Origin: Clytia hemisphaerica
Lineage: Eukaryota; Cnidaria; Hydrozoa; Leptothecata; Clytiidae
NCBI GenBank assembly: GCA_902728285.1
Contig: CACVBU010001307.1
Coordinates: forward strand, 720,287 to 784,286
DNA: 64,000 nucleotides
Direction of reading: 5' to 3'
Positions 47,001 to 58,529 of this stretch are shown here, in pieces. The position numbers and the translations under genes are program-made. The notes under the pieces were generated by a model that made no database searches, was not told the DNA's origin, and saw only the letters and a program-made list of their open reading frames with translations. Positions within the stretch are counted from its first letter, which is position 1, and the number at the start of each line of letters is the position of its first letter.

Positions 47001-50000
47001 CTAAAATTTGCAATGTTTGTTCCAAATAAATAAAAAAAGGAGTTCTCACAGGTTCTCAACTAAATGAATTCCTAACATAAGATGGTGGTATATTATCGTA
47101 CCTCTCACAAGTGATGCATTCACAAAAACAGTTATCATCCCCAAAGAAGTCGTCCCCATAGTTACAAACTAATTCTTCCCCTATTTCAACTTCTTTCAAT
47201 ATTTTGATGCATGCTGTATCACGGCCTGTTGACACAAACTAAAGACAAGAATAGAAGAATTTCAACTTAGAATTTTATTATTTACAAGTGACATTTTTAT
47301 AGACCTTCCTTGCTATTCAACAGAAACTATAAATTAAAAAAAACAAAACAAAAGAACAGTGAAAACTAATGAGAAAATCCCAAAAAACATTTTCTAATTG
47401 ACATTGCTGGATCTGGCGATTGCAAAAGATTCTTTTTTTGGAAATCAGGCTGGCTCTGTCACATTTTGCTAAATTGTGCAAAAACTCACGAAAATTTGTT
47501 GAGTAAGAATCGAGAAAAAATGAAGGAAACCCGTTTTATGTCGGTTTTCGGCATTCTGGCAATTTTCGAGGAGTTACGGAAACAACATGATTTTAAGACA
47601 ATCGGGTTAGAGTCCCAGTGTGTGCCTAACTGTGAAAACTCTACAATAACTAGAGAAGAACTAGAAATAATTTCATGCTCAAAGATTATAATTGTACGGG
47701 AAATTGTTAGATTTGATAATCTTACCTTGCAATTTGGCCGACAATCTAAAACAAAAGAAAAAAGTAAGTATTTAAGTTTTCCAAACGAATCTTGGGAAGA
47801 CTGTGTCATGAATGAATTACAAAATATTACCAAGAGACCTAATAAAATTAGCGGACATTTTTCTCAGTAATTAGAAACCTAACAAAGACATAAATACAAT
47901 GTTTAAATTATTTCTGAAAATAAAATGTTTTGATTTAGTAGAAAGCAATTTTGCGAATTTTGCAAACATGGTGTAGTGAAAAATAAACATCAATCAGTCA
48001 AGTAGACTATGGCAATTGTTCGCTCTTGTCAACACAGGTCAGGTTCTATATTCGAAACTATATACAATTTCATATACCGGGTGACCCACGAAAAAGTTCG
48101 GACGTTTCTCGGCGTCTTGAGGCCGAACAAATGTCCCAAAGTGCTTGGAGTTTTATTATTTAGAAAGTAGATATCCTAACTTAAAATCCGAGCCATTACT
48201 TTTTAAATTTGACGCACAAGTTCCCTAGTTATGAGCTTTTAAACTCAAAATTCACTTTTCGGAAAGTGTAAAAAACAGGTAAAAAAGGGGTATCAAATTA
48301 GGTATTTTTAGACGTTTTTGATATACAGTTTTTGAGAAAATCCTTGAAAGTGCCAATTTTTGATAAAAATAGTCTTGTTTTAAAACAAAAACTACTTTCA
48401 AAAGTGTTTTAATAATTATTAATGTCATAAAACTCGTTAAATGAGTCAATTTATAAGAGATTTTCTAATTGATTGCATTAATTTAATACCTCTTTTTTAC
48501 GTGTTTTTTACACTTTCCGAAAAGTGAATTTTGAGTTTAAAAGGTCATAAGTAGAGAACTAGTTGGTCAAATTTAAAAAGTGATAGCTCAAATTTTAAGT
48601 TAGGATATCTACTTTTTAAATACCAAAATTCCGAGCACTTTGGGACATTTGTTCGGCCTCAAGACGCCGAGAAAGGTCCGAACTTTTTCGTGGGTCACCC
48701 GGTATATTGACAGTAAATAAACTGACTTAGATTTTAAACTTTTTTTACCATGATTCATGAAAGCAGCAGGTCCAAGCCACAATTGTGAACAGTTTTTTCT
48801 TGTAGAGAACATAACACTAAAATCATTTTGACCGGGCTGTAGTAGCTCATCTTCTTCTTCTTCTGTCAATTCTGCTATGCAGCCAACCAGGTTCAGAATT
48901 CTTTCTCCTTTTTCCCTACATCAGAAATCAACAAAATTGAAAATACATCTAAATAAAAAATCAACAAAATCCATCAGACATTAATTATACAGACATTCAT
49001 TAGCTATTTGAGTCATTGCATGATAGCTTCATAAATTGAAAAGGTTTACAATTTTATAGATAAATTTAAAAACCATACCACTTTCTTGTGCTTAGAACTT
49101 TTCCACCGTTGCTTTCAGATGAATATCTATGACATCCAACAATTACAAATCCAGCATTTGGATCGAATATACGCATATACCTTAAAAGCTGAAATTGAAA
49201 AAAGATATGTACTTTGAATATATTGTACTCATCATGCAAGGCGAGAGCTACTAATAATTAATTTCAGATATAATATAGATTTTCATTATATTTCTGCAAA
49301 AAAATCTTCATTTTCTTTACGTACATTTTCCAGCCATCTTGCACTAAATTTTTCAAAATCCCCTTTATTAGGCCAAACCTCCATGGTTCTCGTGTAACTT
49401 ATGGCATGTCCAACTCCAAAAAGGACATAAGTTTGGCGTTAAAAACTGGGGGCCTTTGGCATGGCCATTTATACGTCAAAAGAAGTGTACTAGCCTATTA
49501 TGTAGATTTAAGAACTGCTTGTTAACCCTTTGGATCCGCACATTATTTTGGTATTTTAGGGTTTTTTGACACCTACACGAATGCGATGAAGAATGACTTT
49601 TTGATGGTTTTATATACACCTGTAAAACTATATATTTTCTGAAAGCATATGAAATGTAGAGTCTGAAGAATACATAATCGAAAGTTAATGATATTTGCTC
49701 CTAGCAACCAGCCTAGGTTGCCTAGCAACCAAAATTTCTGAAAAATATTTTTTTTTCTAACAATTTTCAACTTTGCAGTCATCTGAAGAGTTCATTAGTT
49801 AAGTTTAGACTACGAATATCCAAACAAATAAGACCAAATTTAGTACCATAGTGTCCTCCAGGGTTTTTTGCTCACCCCCAGAAAATTCTGAAAATATCAG
49901 TTCCCCCCATATACCGATATAAATTTCTCAAATTTCAACCTGACACAAACGTAAAATTTTGCTGCAAAAGGAATACTAGACAAAATAGAACGAAAATTGG

Positions 50001-53000
50001 TTAATGTTTCAATCATGATCTAATCACATGATATCATGTGGACTGACCTTGGTTGCTGAGATAAAGTCGAAGTGACTTCACACTTCCCCCCACCAAATTT
50101 GCCAACTATCGATGTTTTCCCCCCTCTTTTTTTCCCCCCTTTACTATTCAAATTTTCACTTTCCCCCTCACCTATTCAAAATTGGAAAATTGGTTTCCCC
50201 CAAATTTTATCCTTCGATTGATTCTCAATAAATCGAAGCAGGGTGTCTACGGATTTTTTTAGTCAATTTAAGCGTTGTTACTAAAAGTGGTAACGGTAGG
50301 TAACGATAGGTAACGACAAGTAACGGTAGGTAATGACAGGTAACGATGAAGTAACAGTTGGTAACGATGAAGTAACACAAGTAACGAGGGGTAACGAAAA
50401 AGTAACGAAGTAACGATGGGGAAAAAGCTGAAAATGGTGGCCCTGAGGTGTCGAACTATCAAAATTTGTAAGTTTCTGCGCCAGAGCTAATGGTTCCGGT
50501 GATTTTGGGAAAACCTAAAGACTCTGGTTAATCTATTCAAGAATTTTGGAAATCTGATGATTGTACAGCAGGATCTGATCGTTCTGGTGAATATGACTCT
50601 GGAGATAATAAATCCAATCGTTTTTATTGTAAATTGGTGTTTGTGAATAAACTGAAAGATTTGACGGCTTTGGTGAATCAATGGTGTTGGTCAATGCAAT
50701 GATGAAATAAATGGTGCTGTTCAATGTAATGATGGAATCAATGGTGCTGGTCAATACAATGATGGAATCAATGGTGCTGGTCAATGAAATGATGGAATAA
50801 ACGGTGCTGGTCAATGCAATGATGGAATTAATGGTGCTGGTCAATGCAATGATAGAATCAATGGTGCTGGTCAATACAATGATGGAATCAATGGTGCTGG
50901 TCAATGCAATGATGGGGAATCAATGGTTCTGGTGAATTCAATGGTGGAATCGATGATGATGTACTGGTGAATGCAATGCTGCACTCACCAATGGTACTGT
51001 TGTGCAGGTGAATGCAAGTTAGGGATTGTGCATTTTTTGTAAGCATCATCTTTATAAGAAATCCATCGATAATTTTCGATTCAAGGGGTATTGACTTTCG
51101 GCGATGAGGCGATGATGGCGATTCACAAACACCAATTTACAATAAAAACGATTGGATTTATTATCTCCGCAGTCATATTCACCAGAACGATCAGATCCTG
51201 CTGTACAATCATCAGATTTCCAAAATTCTTGAATAGATTAACCAGAGTCGTTAGGTTCTCCCAAAATCACCGGAACCATTAGCTCTGTCATTACCTATCG
51301 TTACCTACCGTTACCACTTTTAGTAACAACGCATTTTAAGTGGTTTTTCAAGGTTTTTTGGCAAAGATCTTGGCACTTTTCAAGGTTTTTTGATACTCAG
51401 TTGACATGGCTCTCTACAGTGGTTTTGTTTTTTTTTCAGAGTGGTTGGTGAAAGAAAAATAGAGGACGGCAAATTTATTCGCTTTTGGTGGCCGGGGAAT
51501 TATTTCCACAGTTAAATTCCTATCTCCCTCTCGAAAACGATACCACAAAAAGAATTTTTGACTCCAGTTCCCTAGTCTTCCAACTGTAGAAATAAAGAAA
51601 GAAGCAAAAATCAAATGTTTACAGTGGCCGACGAGAGAAAATTTTGATTTTGATAAAAAAGGCCTTGTTTTTGATTGTTTTTTTTCTACAAAAATCAGTC
51701 GGCAAAAGAGTTGTTTTAAGGAAATTATTTATTGATGAACGGCCCTGAAGCGATTTGAAAATTGGGGAACAGTCGATTTCTTAGGGCTCATGCAAACTGA
51801 AAACTAGTGAGAAAAACTCAGCTAATGATAAAAGAATATGTTGCATTCGTTGCGACAGAATTGCAACAGAAACAGGTGAATATGGAATTCTCTAAATGTT
51901 TTAAGCGCGGGAGACAGTTTTTTGGAAATTTCCTTCACTTATTGAATGTCTGGATAAAAATAAGTTAGATTAGGCGAATAGATTTTCGAGACCGGCAAAT
52001 TTATTTTTTTACGAGTATTGAGCCGGTGAAATTTGACGAAATTTTTTCATAAGTTTGCTAAACATAGTTTTATAAACATTTTTCAACGCTAAATTCAGAA
52101 TTTCAACTGTGTGTATACTTTTGAATCACTTTTTTATGACTTGAAGATATAGTAAGCCAAAGTTGAGAGCCTTGTGTCTTACGAATATTATAATTTGAAC
52201 CCCAAACTGATGTGAAATTATTCCATACTTTTGAGTCAAAATTTAGAAATATTAGTCGGATGATATAGATAAAAGACTTGAGAAGAGTAGAACAACAGAG
52301 ACTTTAGTCCAAGTTTTGAGGTCGTTAGCAAGGTATTCCCAAGAGCTATATCATCCAAATTTATTGTTCATTTTATGTTTCTAAGAGAGGGCAACGAACT
52401 AGCAGTACTTATTACAAAAATACAAAGGAATTAGAGGTCCAGTACTTTATATGTTCATGATAATAACCAACATACATGTTGTTTTTTTTATGAGCATAAC
52501 GTTTTTAAGCATATGAAGGCTCAGATTTGCAGAATTCCTAAACATAACATAAGCATGTCAGCCTGAAATATTTTTCCAGTTGTTTTATCTGTTTAAAAAG
52601 GTTTGGTAGAGGTCAAGTAAAAAAAAGACTTTCCACGGTTTCCTCTGGTTTCCTACATTCCACTGCTCCCAAAATCTGAACAAATTTTTACAAAATTTCT
52701 GAAATTTCACTAAAAACTTGGCTCGAGGTGAATCATAAGCATGATTCATAAGCATATAATAAGCATAAGCTATGCCTGAATGCTTTGAGAACTTAAGCAT
52801 ACACGAGCCTAACCAAGGGACATACGCTTGCTTATAAAGAAAAACATGTAATATAGTATACAGTATATAATGAATGAAAAAAATCTAGCACTCAAACTCA
52901 AAACTAATCTGAACCTATAAGAGTTACTCGCCACTGCCCTATTGAAAAATTGTATGATAAAAGGATGAATAGGAAGAAGTGCTTTTCAAGGTTTTTAACG

Positions 53001-54683
53001 ATTTTTCAAGGTTTTCAAGGTTTTTCCCAGAAAATTGATAGTTTTCAAGGTTTTCAAGGTTAGGTGGTTCATTTTCAAGGTTTTCAAGGTTTTCAAGGTC
53101 CCGTGGACACCCTACGAAGCCATCGAACGATAATCAAAGTTATTGAATTTTCCAACTTTTTTTCTCAATTACTTCGATTATTGATCGATTTACTTCGATT
53201 AACATTCGATTATACTTTGATTCCAGCATTTGTGCAAAAGCCACGCACGGGTGTTCCGAATGGAAAATTAAGTAGATTTATTTCCCATCCAAGTGTTTCA
53301 CCTCTCTGGGATTTAAAGTAAATGGAAATCACGCTTGTAGTTGCCGCTATGGTGGCGCATTTAAGAAAACAAAATAATCAAACTTTATTCAAAGTCATCA
53401 AACTATAATCAAACAGTGATAGAATATTAATCGAACCTTAATCGAACGCTTATCGAACAATAATCGAACTAATCGAACTAATTGAAGACTTATCAAATTC
53501 ATCAAACTAGTTGAATTTTCCAAGATTTTTCTGATTTCTATTAGTTCGATTAATCGCATTCTAATACTGCGAATACCTTCGACTAAATTCAATTAATTCG
53601 AATTGTTCGATTAGTTATGTCTAGGTTTGTAGAGACCAAACGGTGCATGTGGGAGAGCATCAAAATAATGCATCCACATTCTGTTTTACGAATTACAGGA
53701 AAGGTGTATTGAAAGGTCGGAATCCTTGATTGAAACTTTTTTTCTTTACTTAGTGGTCAGAAGGGAAAACCTTCCTGCTATTCTTATCTCCGAAAAGGGT
53801 GTCGGAATTAGATGAGGAATGTCGACATTAGAACTTACAGTACCGTCTGGCTCTGGGATTAGTTCGAAAAGTTTAATTGATTACGTAGGTCTGGCCTCAT
53901 AGATAGCATTTTAAATTTTGAGATTTTGTATCAGTCATCTGAGCAATCTTTTTTGCTATTAAGGGAGGGCCAAAGTTCAGATTTCAAGGTTTCTTTCATC
54001 ATCTGGGAGGAAAGTTTTACACAACACAAGAGCCTTTTTTCCTTATCTACCGAAGGTCACGTGATCAAAACAACTCGTCATTGCGCAAGAGGAATCGATT
54101 CACCTCGATTGAAAACGAATATAACACTTACATGTTCTTTTAAGCCCATCATATCAGATATGATGTTATTCCTGCAATAAGCATTCCAATATTCACCAAG
54201 TAAGATGATCAATTCATTGAGGACTGAATGTTCGTCACCATACTTTCGGTACAACGAGACGATATTCTTCACGGCTTTCAAATCGGGTTTTCTTTTTGGA
54301 AGTGGTACAAGCTTCATTTTATGAGTCTCAAAGCCAAGCATTGGATCCAAAATGTAAAAACTTGCCAAATCATCTTGTTCTCCTAGTACTCTGGCATGAC
54401 ATTTTTCACCGAGTTGAAGATTTTCAGCCCTTGAAGCTTCAATGACCATTATTTTTGTTGTTTTTTTTACCCAATCCGCCTCAAAAATTTTCTCCGTGTT
54501 TTTATCGAAGACATTCGATTTACAATGTGATGGCTTTTTTCCGTGAATGACAGCCAGACTCATTACCAATCTCTTTTCGTTCGCGTGAGAGAAGAAAAAG
54601 TCAAAAAACTTTTCCCGCGCGCGCCCGCATCGTGATGGCGGATTGGCGGCCGCCCACGCTAAAAGCTCTAAAGAAGAATGCAA
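44024..54683 (-). CDS. KMT5B/C: histone H4 lysine-20 N-methyltransferase KMT5B/C (SUV4-20 family), 7 exons
   Basis: Converts H4K20me1 to me2/me3 in chromatin (family knowledge). Exons: 54132-54683, 49079-49188, 48749-48915, 47726-47745, 47102-47238, 46385-46509, 44024-44829. Phases all fit; 638 aa from the first ATG. The N-terminal domain has [20 protein letters not shown] (human [20 protein letters not shown]). The SET domain has [67 protein letters not shown] and [13 protein letters not shown]. The post-SET part has [15 protein letters not shown], then [18 protein letters not shown]. The C-terminal exon is Ser-rich and basic with a HHHHKHY stretch, and I do not recognise it beyond the family's disordered tail. 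The start is uncertain: the first 40 codons cross a CpG-rich, leader-like stretch, and Met41 (MSLAVIHG, base 54563) is a good alternative giving 598 aa. KMT5B and KMT5C cannot be told apart; this may be the single pre-duplication gene. Confidence 0.95.
45467..46200. repeat. 320-bp tandem repeat in KMT5 intron 6
   Basis: Two complete units (about 45467-45786 and 45787-46108) plus part of a third, starting CACATTTTAGGCATTG and sharing GGTTAAAGGGAATTTCCCC, AAGAATTTTCCGGG and AGTCCAAAAAACCCTATTTT. More eroded relatives lie at 45260-45460 and 47340-47560. A GACGGACGGACGAACGGAC run ends the array. Long ORFs on the minus strand (45642-45959, 45963-46277) are repeat artefacts, near-copies of each other. 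Confidence 0.85.
47726..47745 (-). other. KMT5B/C: 20-nt micro-exon of KMT5 encoding DCRPNCK
   Basis: Upstream exon 48749-48915 ends ...AAT CAT G (N, H, first base of Asp) at a GTAAAA donor. The micro-exon reads AT TGT CGG CCA AAT TGC AAG, preceded by GTTTTAG and followed by GTAAGA. The next exon opens TTT GTG TCA ACA GGC. The join reads FMNH-DCRPNCK-FVSTGRD, matching the family sequence FINHDCRPNCKFVSTGRD exactly across the motif. Without these 20 bases the frame is lost and the SET zinc/active-site cysteines are missing. It sits inside a region also open in other frames, which are shadows. Confidence 0.92.
48077..48702. mobile_element. 626-bp full-length palindromic TA MITE beside KMT5 exon 3
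   Basis: TA at 48075-48076 and 48703-48704; termini CCGGGTGACCCACGAAAAAG and complement, pairing almost to the centre (GTGAATTTTGAGTTTAAAA arms). It lies 46 bases from the exon 48749-48915 donor, in the intron that precedes the micro-exon. Confidence 0.9.
50272..51332. mobile_element. 1.06-kb inverted-repeat element with GTAACG words and a minisatellite core
   Basis: Termini GCGTTGTTACTAAAAGTGGT and complement. The left arm carries about ten GTAACG words (50290-50420), but the right arm only two or three. Inner arms (about 50480-50650 and 51115-51280) are inverted copies and code the same peptide on both strands. The centre is a 30-bp minisatellite (50690-50960). Confidence 0.8.
50690..50960 (+). 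repeat. 30-bp minisatellite, about nine units
   Basis: Unit GGAATCAATGGTGCTGGTCA plus ATGCAATGAT, with small substitutions. The periodic ORF on the minus strand ([18 protein letters not shown]) is a repeat artefact. Confidence 0.92.
52475..52848. mobile_element. 374-bp TA-TSD element with ATAAGC-word interior
   Basis: TA at 52473-52474 and 52849-52850; termini CATGTTGTTTTTTTTATGAGCATA and complement of CATGTTTTTCTTTATAAGCA, truncated here to the first bases of each. ATAAGCAT occurs many times, including ATAAGCATATAATAAGCATA, with AAGGCTCAGA. Same family as the outer element at 12036-12980. Confidence 0.82.
53380..53625. repeat. AATCGAAC-word array in KMT5 intron 1
   Basis: Iterated ATCGAAC, AATCAAAC and complementary TTCGATTA words. 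The matching TTCGATTGATTC at 50213-50224 and CATCGAACGATAATC just after 53114 suggest that the hAT-like element interrupted an older element made of these words. Confidence 0.6.
53690..53850. mobile_element. degenerate relative of the 39205 MITE (KMT5 intron 1)
   Basis: Shares GTCGGAAT near its left part and GGTGTCGGAATTAGATGA, ATGTCGACATTAGAACTTAC with the right arm of 39205-39434. The left terminus is not intact. Confidence 0.5.
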
Positions 54684-54753
54684 GTAAGAGATTGAACTTT
54701 GCTTTTTGACGATTTTGATGGCACTGAGTCTAGTGAAGTAGACTAGAGGATAT

Positions 54754-54763
54754 CGCCATCTTG
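54754..54763 (-). promoter_or_regulatory. YY1-type CAAGATGGCG site upstream of KMT5
   Basis: On the minus strand CAAGATGGCG lies about 70 bases upstream of the first KMT5 ATG. This is the consensus of YY1 sites, which in animals commonly sit at or just after transcription starts in this orientation (established knowledge). A second ATGGCGG-like stretch with GC-rich, GCGCGCG-containing sequence lies at 54610-54660. Together they suggest a TATA-less housekeeping-type promoter. No TATA box is visible. Confidence 0.5.
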
Positions 54764-55237
54764 AAGTTTCAAAAATTATAAGAAAGTCAACATAACAATA
54801 AAATACAGAGTATGTTAAAATCCATCAAAGTTTATGAAAGTTGAAACCATAAAAAAACATGAAAATAGCTCCAAAATTTGAAAGAAATTGGTCTATTGTA
54901 CATGATTTTCTGTTTGTTTTTCTCCAAAAAGAGACTGGATCTAGTTCATGTATTTGCTACCACCTCAAGCAAAGCGAGCCAAAATATGAATGAAGCCTGC
55001 CAAATTACGCCGGGCCACTTATCAGCGCCATCCAGTCTATCAAAAAGGCTATAAGTGGCCCCGCCCCGGGCTATAAAGGAGAGGAATGATAGTCGGCCTT
55101 TGATGTGCAGCATCCCCAGTCGGGTTCAACTACACTTGCGCGTAAAGCTGAAAATATTTCGGTTGAACCCGCCAATCCCCGAAAAAAACGAGGGCTGGGA
55201 TTACCAGGCCTCCCTTGACGCGGTCTTGCAAAGTTCC

Positions 55238-55332
55238 GTAATCTAAACCTTCAGATGTTGAAAATTTTCCCGACCTTCAGAGCTTTAGCGTGTCGAATGA
55301 AAATTTCACTACCTGGGTGCCAGATAAATGAA
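55238..55332 (+). repeat. dispersed repeat E, copy 2
   Basis: Partner of 37920-38022. Upstream are a TATAAAGG box at 55072-55079 behind a GC-rich CCCCGCCCCGGG, a GGGTTCAAC...GTTGAACCC hairpin, and a short open frame ending in the repeat. This could be the 5' part of the same element, but copy 1 does not share it clearly. Confidence 0.55.
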
Positions 55333-55358
55333 TAAGATGAATGGCGCGGGGGCTGGGC

Positions 55359-56295
55359 TACGATGGCCCCTAAGGCTCACCACGCACTTCCAGTTCTTAT
55401 AAAATTTGTGAACTAGAACTGTCTAGGGTCATGGCCCAGAAGGCTCACAAGACACTGCGCACTTCCGAGTTTTTTTGTGACAACACTACGCACTTCTAAA
55501 AATATTTTAGAGACGCAAAAGTCCCCTCGAAAGATAGCCGTTCTGGTCAGCAAAATAGATACCGAGTTGTAATAAATGAGTTGATGATAATAATAGCGAA
55601 GAGGCTCGGAAATCTCGAGTTAAAAAACCGAGTTATGACGTCATTTTTCGGAAATTTTGACGTCATTTTTTACTTTCTATATGACGTCATTCTCAATTTT
55701 GTAGCTCGTTTTTTTCCGTGACTTTAAAATTCCGATGAAAATCTCTGATGGTATCTTAATTCAAGTAAGTCCATTTCTCGTTTTTTTAACTCGGTTTCGT
55801 TTCTTTTAAATTTTCGAGCTATTTTCCTTCCTTCAGATTCTTGAATTCTCGAGTTATTTTTACAGCAGAAGGCTCAAAACTTCTAATTTTCATGCACTAG
55901 GTTGGTCCAATGGTGGAAAATACTAGCAGCGTGGAGGCAAAAAAAACAAAGTTGATATTTGCTCACTTTTTGCTTCCCCGATTTTTGCCACTGGGGGGGG
56001 ATTTACTGACCAGCACTTAACTCAGAAATTTTAACCTGTAACTCTTGATATGAACAACTCGGAGATTTTAACTCATTTTGCGTAACTCGTCATTCATTTT
56101 AAAGACCGAAAAAAAAATTCTTCGCGCGGGCCGCTCGCTTGGAAATTTCCCGCCCTGACAAAAAGTCAGAAGTGCGCAGTGTCACTTGAGCCTTCTGGGC
56201 CATTGACCCTAGACAGTTCTAGTTCACAAATTTTATAAGAACTGGAAGTGCGTAAAAACTAGAAGTGCGTGTTTTGAGCCTTGTGGGCCATCGTA
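55359..56295. mobile_element. 937-bp element with 6-bp TSD CTGGGC, AACTCG-word interior
   Basis: CTGGGC at 55353-55358 and 56296-56301. Termini TACGATGGCCCCTAAGGCTC and complement, extended by long inverted arms (ACTTCCAGTTCTTATAAAAT; GACAGTTCTAGTTCACAAAT; CAGAAGGCTCA). The interior iterates CTCGAGTTA/AACTCGG and TGACGTCAT. No ORF. Confidence 0.88.
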
Positions 56296-56398
56296 CTGGG
56301 CGGGCTGATTACATACCGTGTGTGTGAGTATCACGCACAGCTCGGATAAGATGAAATATCAATTTTCTCTTTGATTTGAAATGAAAACTTAGAAATCA

Positions 56399-56842
56399 CA
56401 AGCCACTTCCAGTGTTCTTATAAAATTTGTGAGCTGGAACTGTCTAAGCTCTCAGACTCGCTAGCCAGGGCCATTAAACGATTCTGCGACGTAAAGAGGC
56501 CAGAGTACCATATACAAACTGGAGGAACCGATCGTCAACGCATCCATTAGTTTATCAATAGCGAGTTTACTGTTTAGCGTAAGGGGGTCACATAAACCCT
56601 GGATTCGAGAAGGTGCTTGTCTGTTGTAACTCGGACTCTTTGAGTTGAACCAGAATATATTTTTTCATATAGGTACGTTTGAAGCTTAACTTTCACTAGT
56701 AGAATATAAAAATCTATCTCGAAGAAAATTTTTTATCAGAAGTGTGCAGTGTATATTTTGGCCTTCTGCTGGGCCATTGAACCCACTCGACAGTTCCAAT
56801 CCTTATAAAATTCATGAACTGAAAGCCTTAGGGGCCACCGTA
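56399..56842. mobile_element. eroded second copy of the 55359 element
   Basis: Left CCACTTCCAGTGTTCTTATA and right TTGGCCTTCTGCTGGGCCAT ... GCCTTAGGGGCCACCGTA match the arms of 55359-56295. The left terminus is missing. Confidence 0.7.
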
Positions 56843-56935
56843 GGCGGATAGACAAATCTCCCAAACCTCCTCCCCGCCCCCTATCGCACGCGCACCACCC
56901 AATTTCTTTCCGTGAATAATCACCATCATCATAGC

Positions 56936-56943
56936 TATAAAAG
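56936..56943 (+). promoter_or_regulatory. isolated TATAAAAG box
   Basis: TATAAAAG on the plus strand, next to the eroded transposon copy. About 55 bases on is an ATG with only an eight-codon frame. No gene is recognised downstream, so this is at best a candidate. Confidence 0.2.
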
Positions 56944-58464
56944 TGCATACATATTTTCCGTCTCTTTACTATCCCTAAGCACACAGACAATGACACCGTC
57001 TATAACAACAGCATAAGCAAAGGAAATTTAATAAATTAGTAGTGGAAATCGGGTCTGCCACCTCACCCACCCTCGTCCTCGTGTTGCTGGTTGTTATTTA
57101 CTACTTTACAGACAACCGTTATGGTCATCCTGCGAAAAACGGGGAAGTCGATTAGCGAGCTGCTGGGTCAATAAAATGTTTATTATAGCGTTGAAACAAT
57201 CAAGAACAATCAGGTAACATCTGTTTTAACCATGACCTTAAATCCAGGTTTGGTAAATCGATCAGCTAGAAAATAAGCATGTGTCCTAACGAGACAGGGG
57301 TATAATCGAGGTCATCGCATCGTGTTCTTGTTGTCTAGTAGTAGGGAACCTTTTCAAAATAACCAAACTAGCAACCTTTTATTTTTGATAGAACTTTAGT
57401 GGAACCTATAATTAGCGTGGACCGTGGAGAGCTAAAATAGGGGTTTTACTTTTGGGCCATTTCGTGCAAAATGATTTGTCCGCTGATCAGAGGGTCCACT
57501 AATTGAGTGGCCCGCCTAACTTTTATGATGATTTGATTAGAAAACGGTCGGGGGAAATTACATTGTCCGCTAATCAGAGGTGTTCGTTAATTAAGTTAAG
57601 CAAATTTATACAGAAACTTTCATTGTTAGTTAGTTTCATTATCTGCCGGCTAATACGAGAGGAAGAAATGAAATAATGTCCTTTGGTTGACACTCTAGTA
57701 ATAGAGGAGGGACATAAACATTGAATTGAAGCCGAGAAAGTTTTGTCTTTTCGTCCGATGTCGTCAGATTTCTACATAATTAAAAAAATATAAAAGTATT
57801 AAGAAAATTTAAAGATTCATACCTTTTTAAAAAAGGGAAGAAATTGTGTCGGGGATTTAATTTAGCGGATGACTTTAAAAATTATAAATTGGGCGGAGGA
57901 AGGGTATATTTTTAGCCGAAAACGCTATCAATAAGGAAAAAACCTGTTGTAATGCCTGAAATAGCACAAACTTGTGGAATGAATAAATTAATTTAAATTT
58001 GGCGGAAATTTAATTTGGTAAATTTTCTTCCTTTAAGGTAACTTAAAAATATTTTTTTTTTCACCGTCTGATATAAAAGTAAATCAAAGGCAAAATCCAA
58101 TGAAGGTAAAATTACGAAGCTAAGTGGAAAAAGATTACAAAATGTCACCAATTCAATGTCACCTTCAATCTAGCAATACCAGCATTTATATATGTAAGAG
58201 CCGCAACTTATATAGGCATAAGCTGCTTCAAATCTTTCCTTGGCTTTCTTATTTTTTGCTTAGCCTTCGATCATACTTAGTATTTAATTGGTCAGCCTAA
58301 GCTGAGCATTCAAATAGGTAAAATTCAGTTCTTCCATCATCATAAGACGACAAAAAAAAAATCCGATTTTCCGATCTCACTTTTATTTCTAAACTTTCTT
58401 CCGATCGGGTTAATTTTTTGGGTACTTTTAGCGTGCGTTGTTTTTACAGATCATAATGTAGTTT

Positions 58465-58476
58465 CAAGATGGCGGC
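58465..58476 (+). promoter_or_regulatory. second YY1-type CAAGATGGCGGC site with in-site ATG
   Basis: CAAGATGGCGGC on the plus strand, where the ATG opens MAAQAIVRCDTSDRPKYLH before running into the tail of SINE B. It could be a former or active start-site motif. No downstream exon was identified. Confidence 0.3.
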
Positions 58477-58529
58477 TCAAGCGATAGTCAGATGTGATAC
58501 ATCGGATCGCCCAAAGTACCTTCATGTTT

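Larger units (their letters stand above)
50239..53114. mobile_element. hAT-like composite element in KMT5 intron 1
   Basis: Ends CAGGGTGTCTACGGATTTTT (left) and CCCGTGGACACCCTA (right). CAGGGTGTC is a common hAT terminus. Flanks share CGAAG but no exact 8-bp TSD. Inside are the element 50272-51332, an ATAAGC-word element (52475-52848) and CAAGGTTTT iterations (52980-53098). No transposase is visible. Confidence 0.6.

Noticed and set aside
47466-47870. 134-residue plus-strand ORF and its minus-strand shadow
   Set aside because: Overlaps the KMT5 micro-exon on the other strand; no homology, partly repeat-derived.
50487-51282. ORF pairs with [13 protein letters not shown] peptides and a TSTIDSII repeat protein
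   Set aside because: Produced by inverted arms and a 30-bp minisatellite; periodicity explains the open frame.
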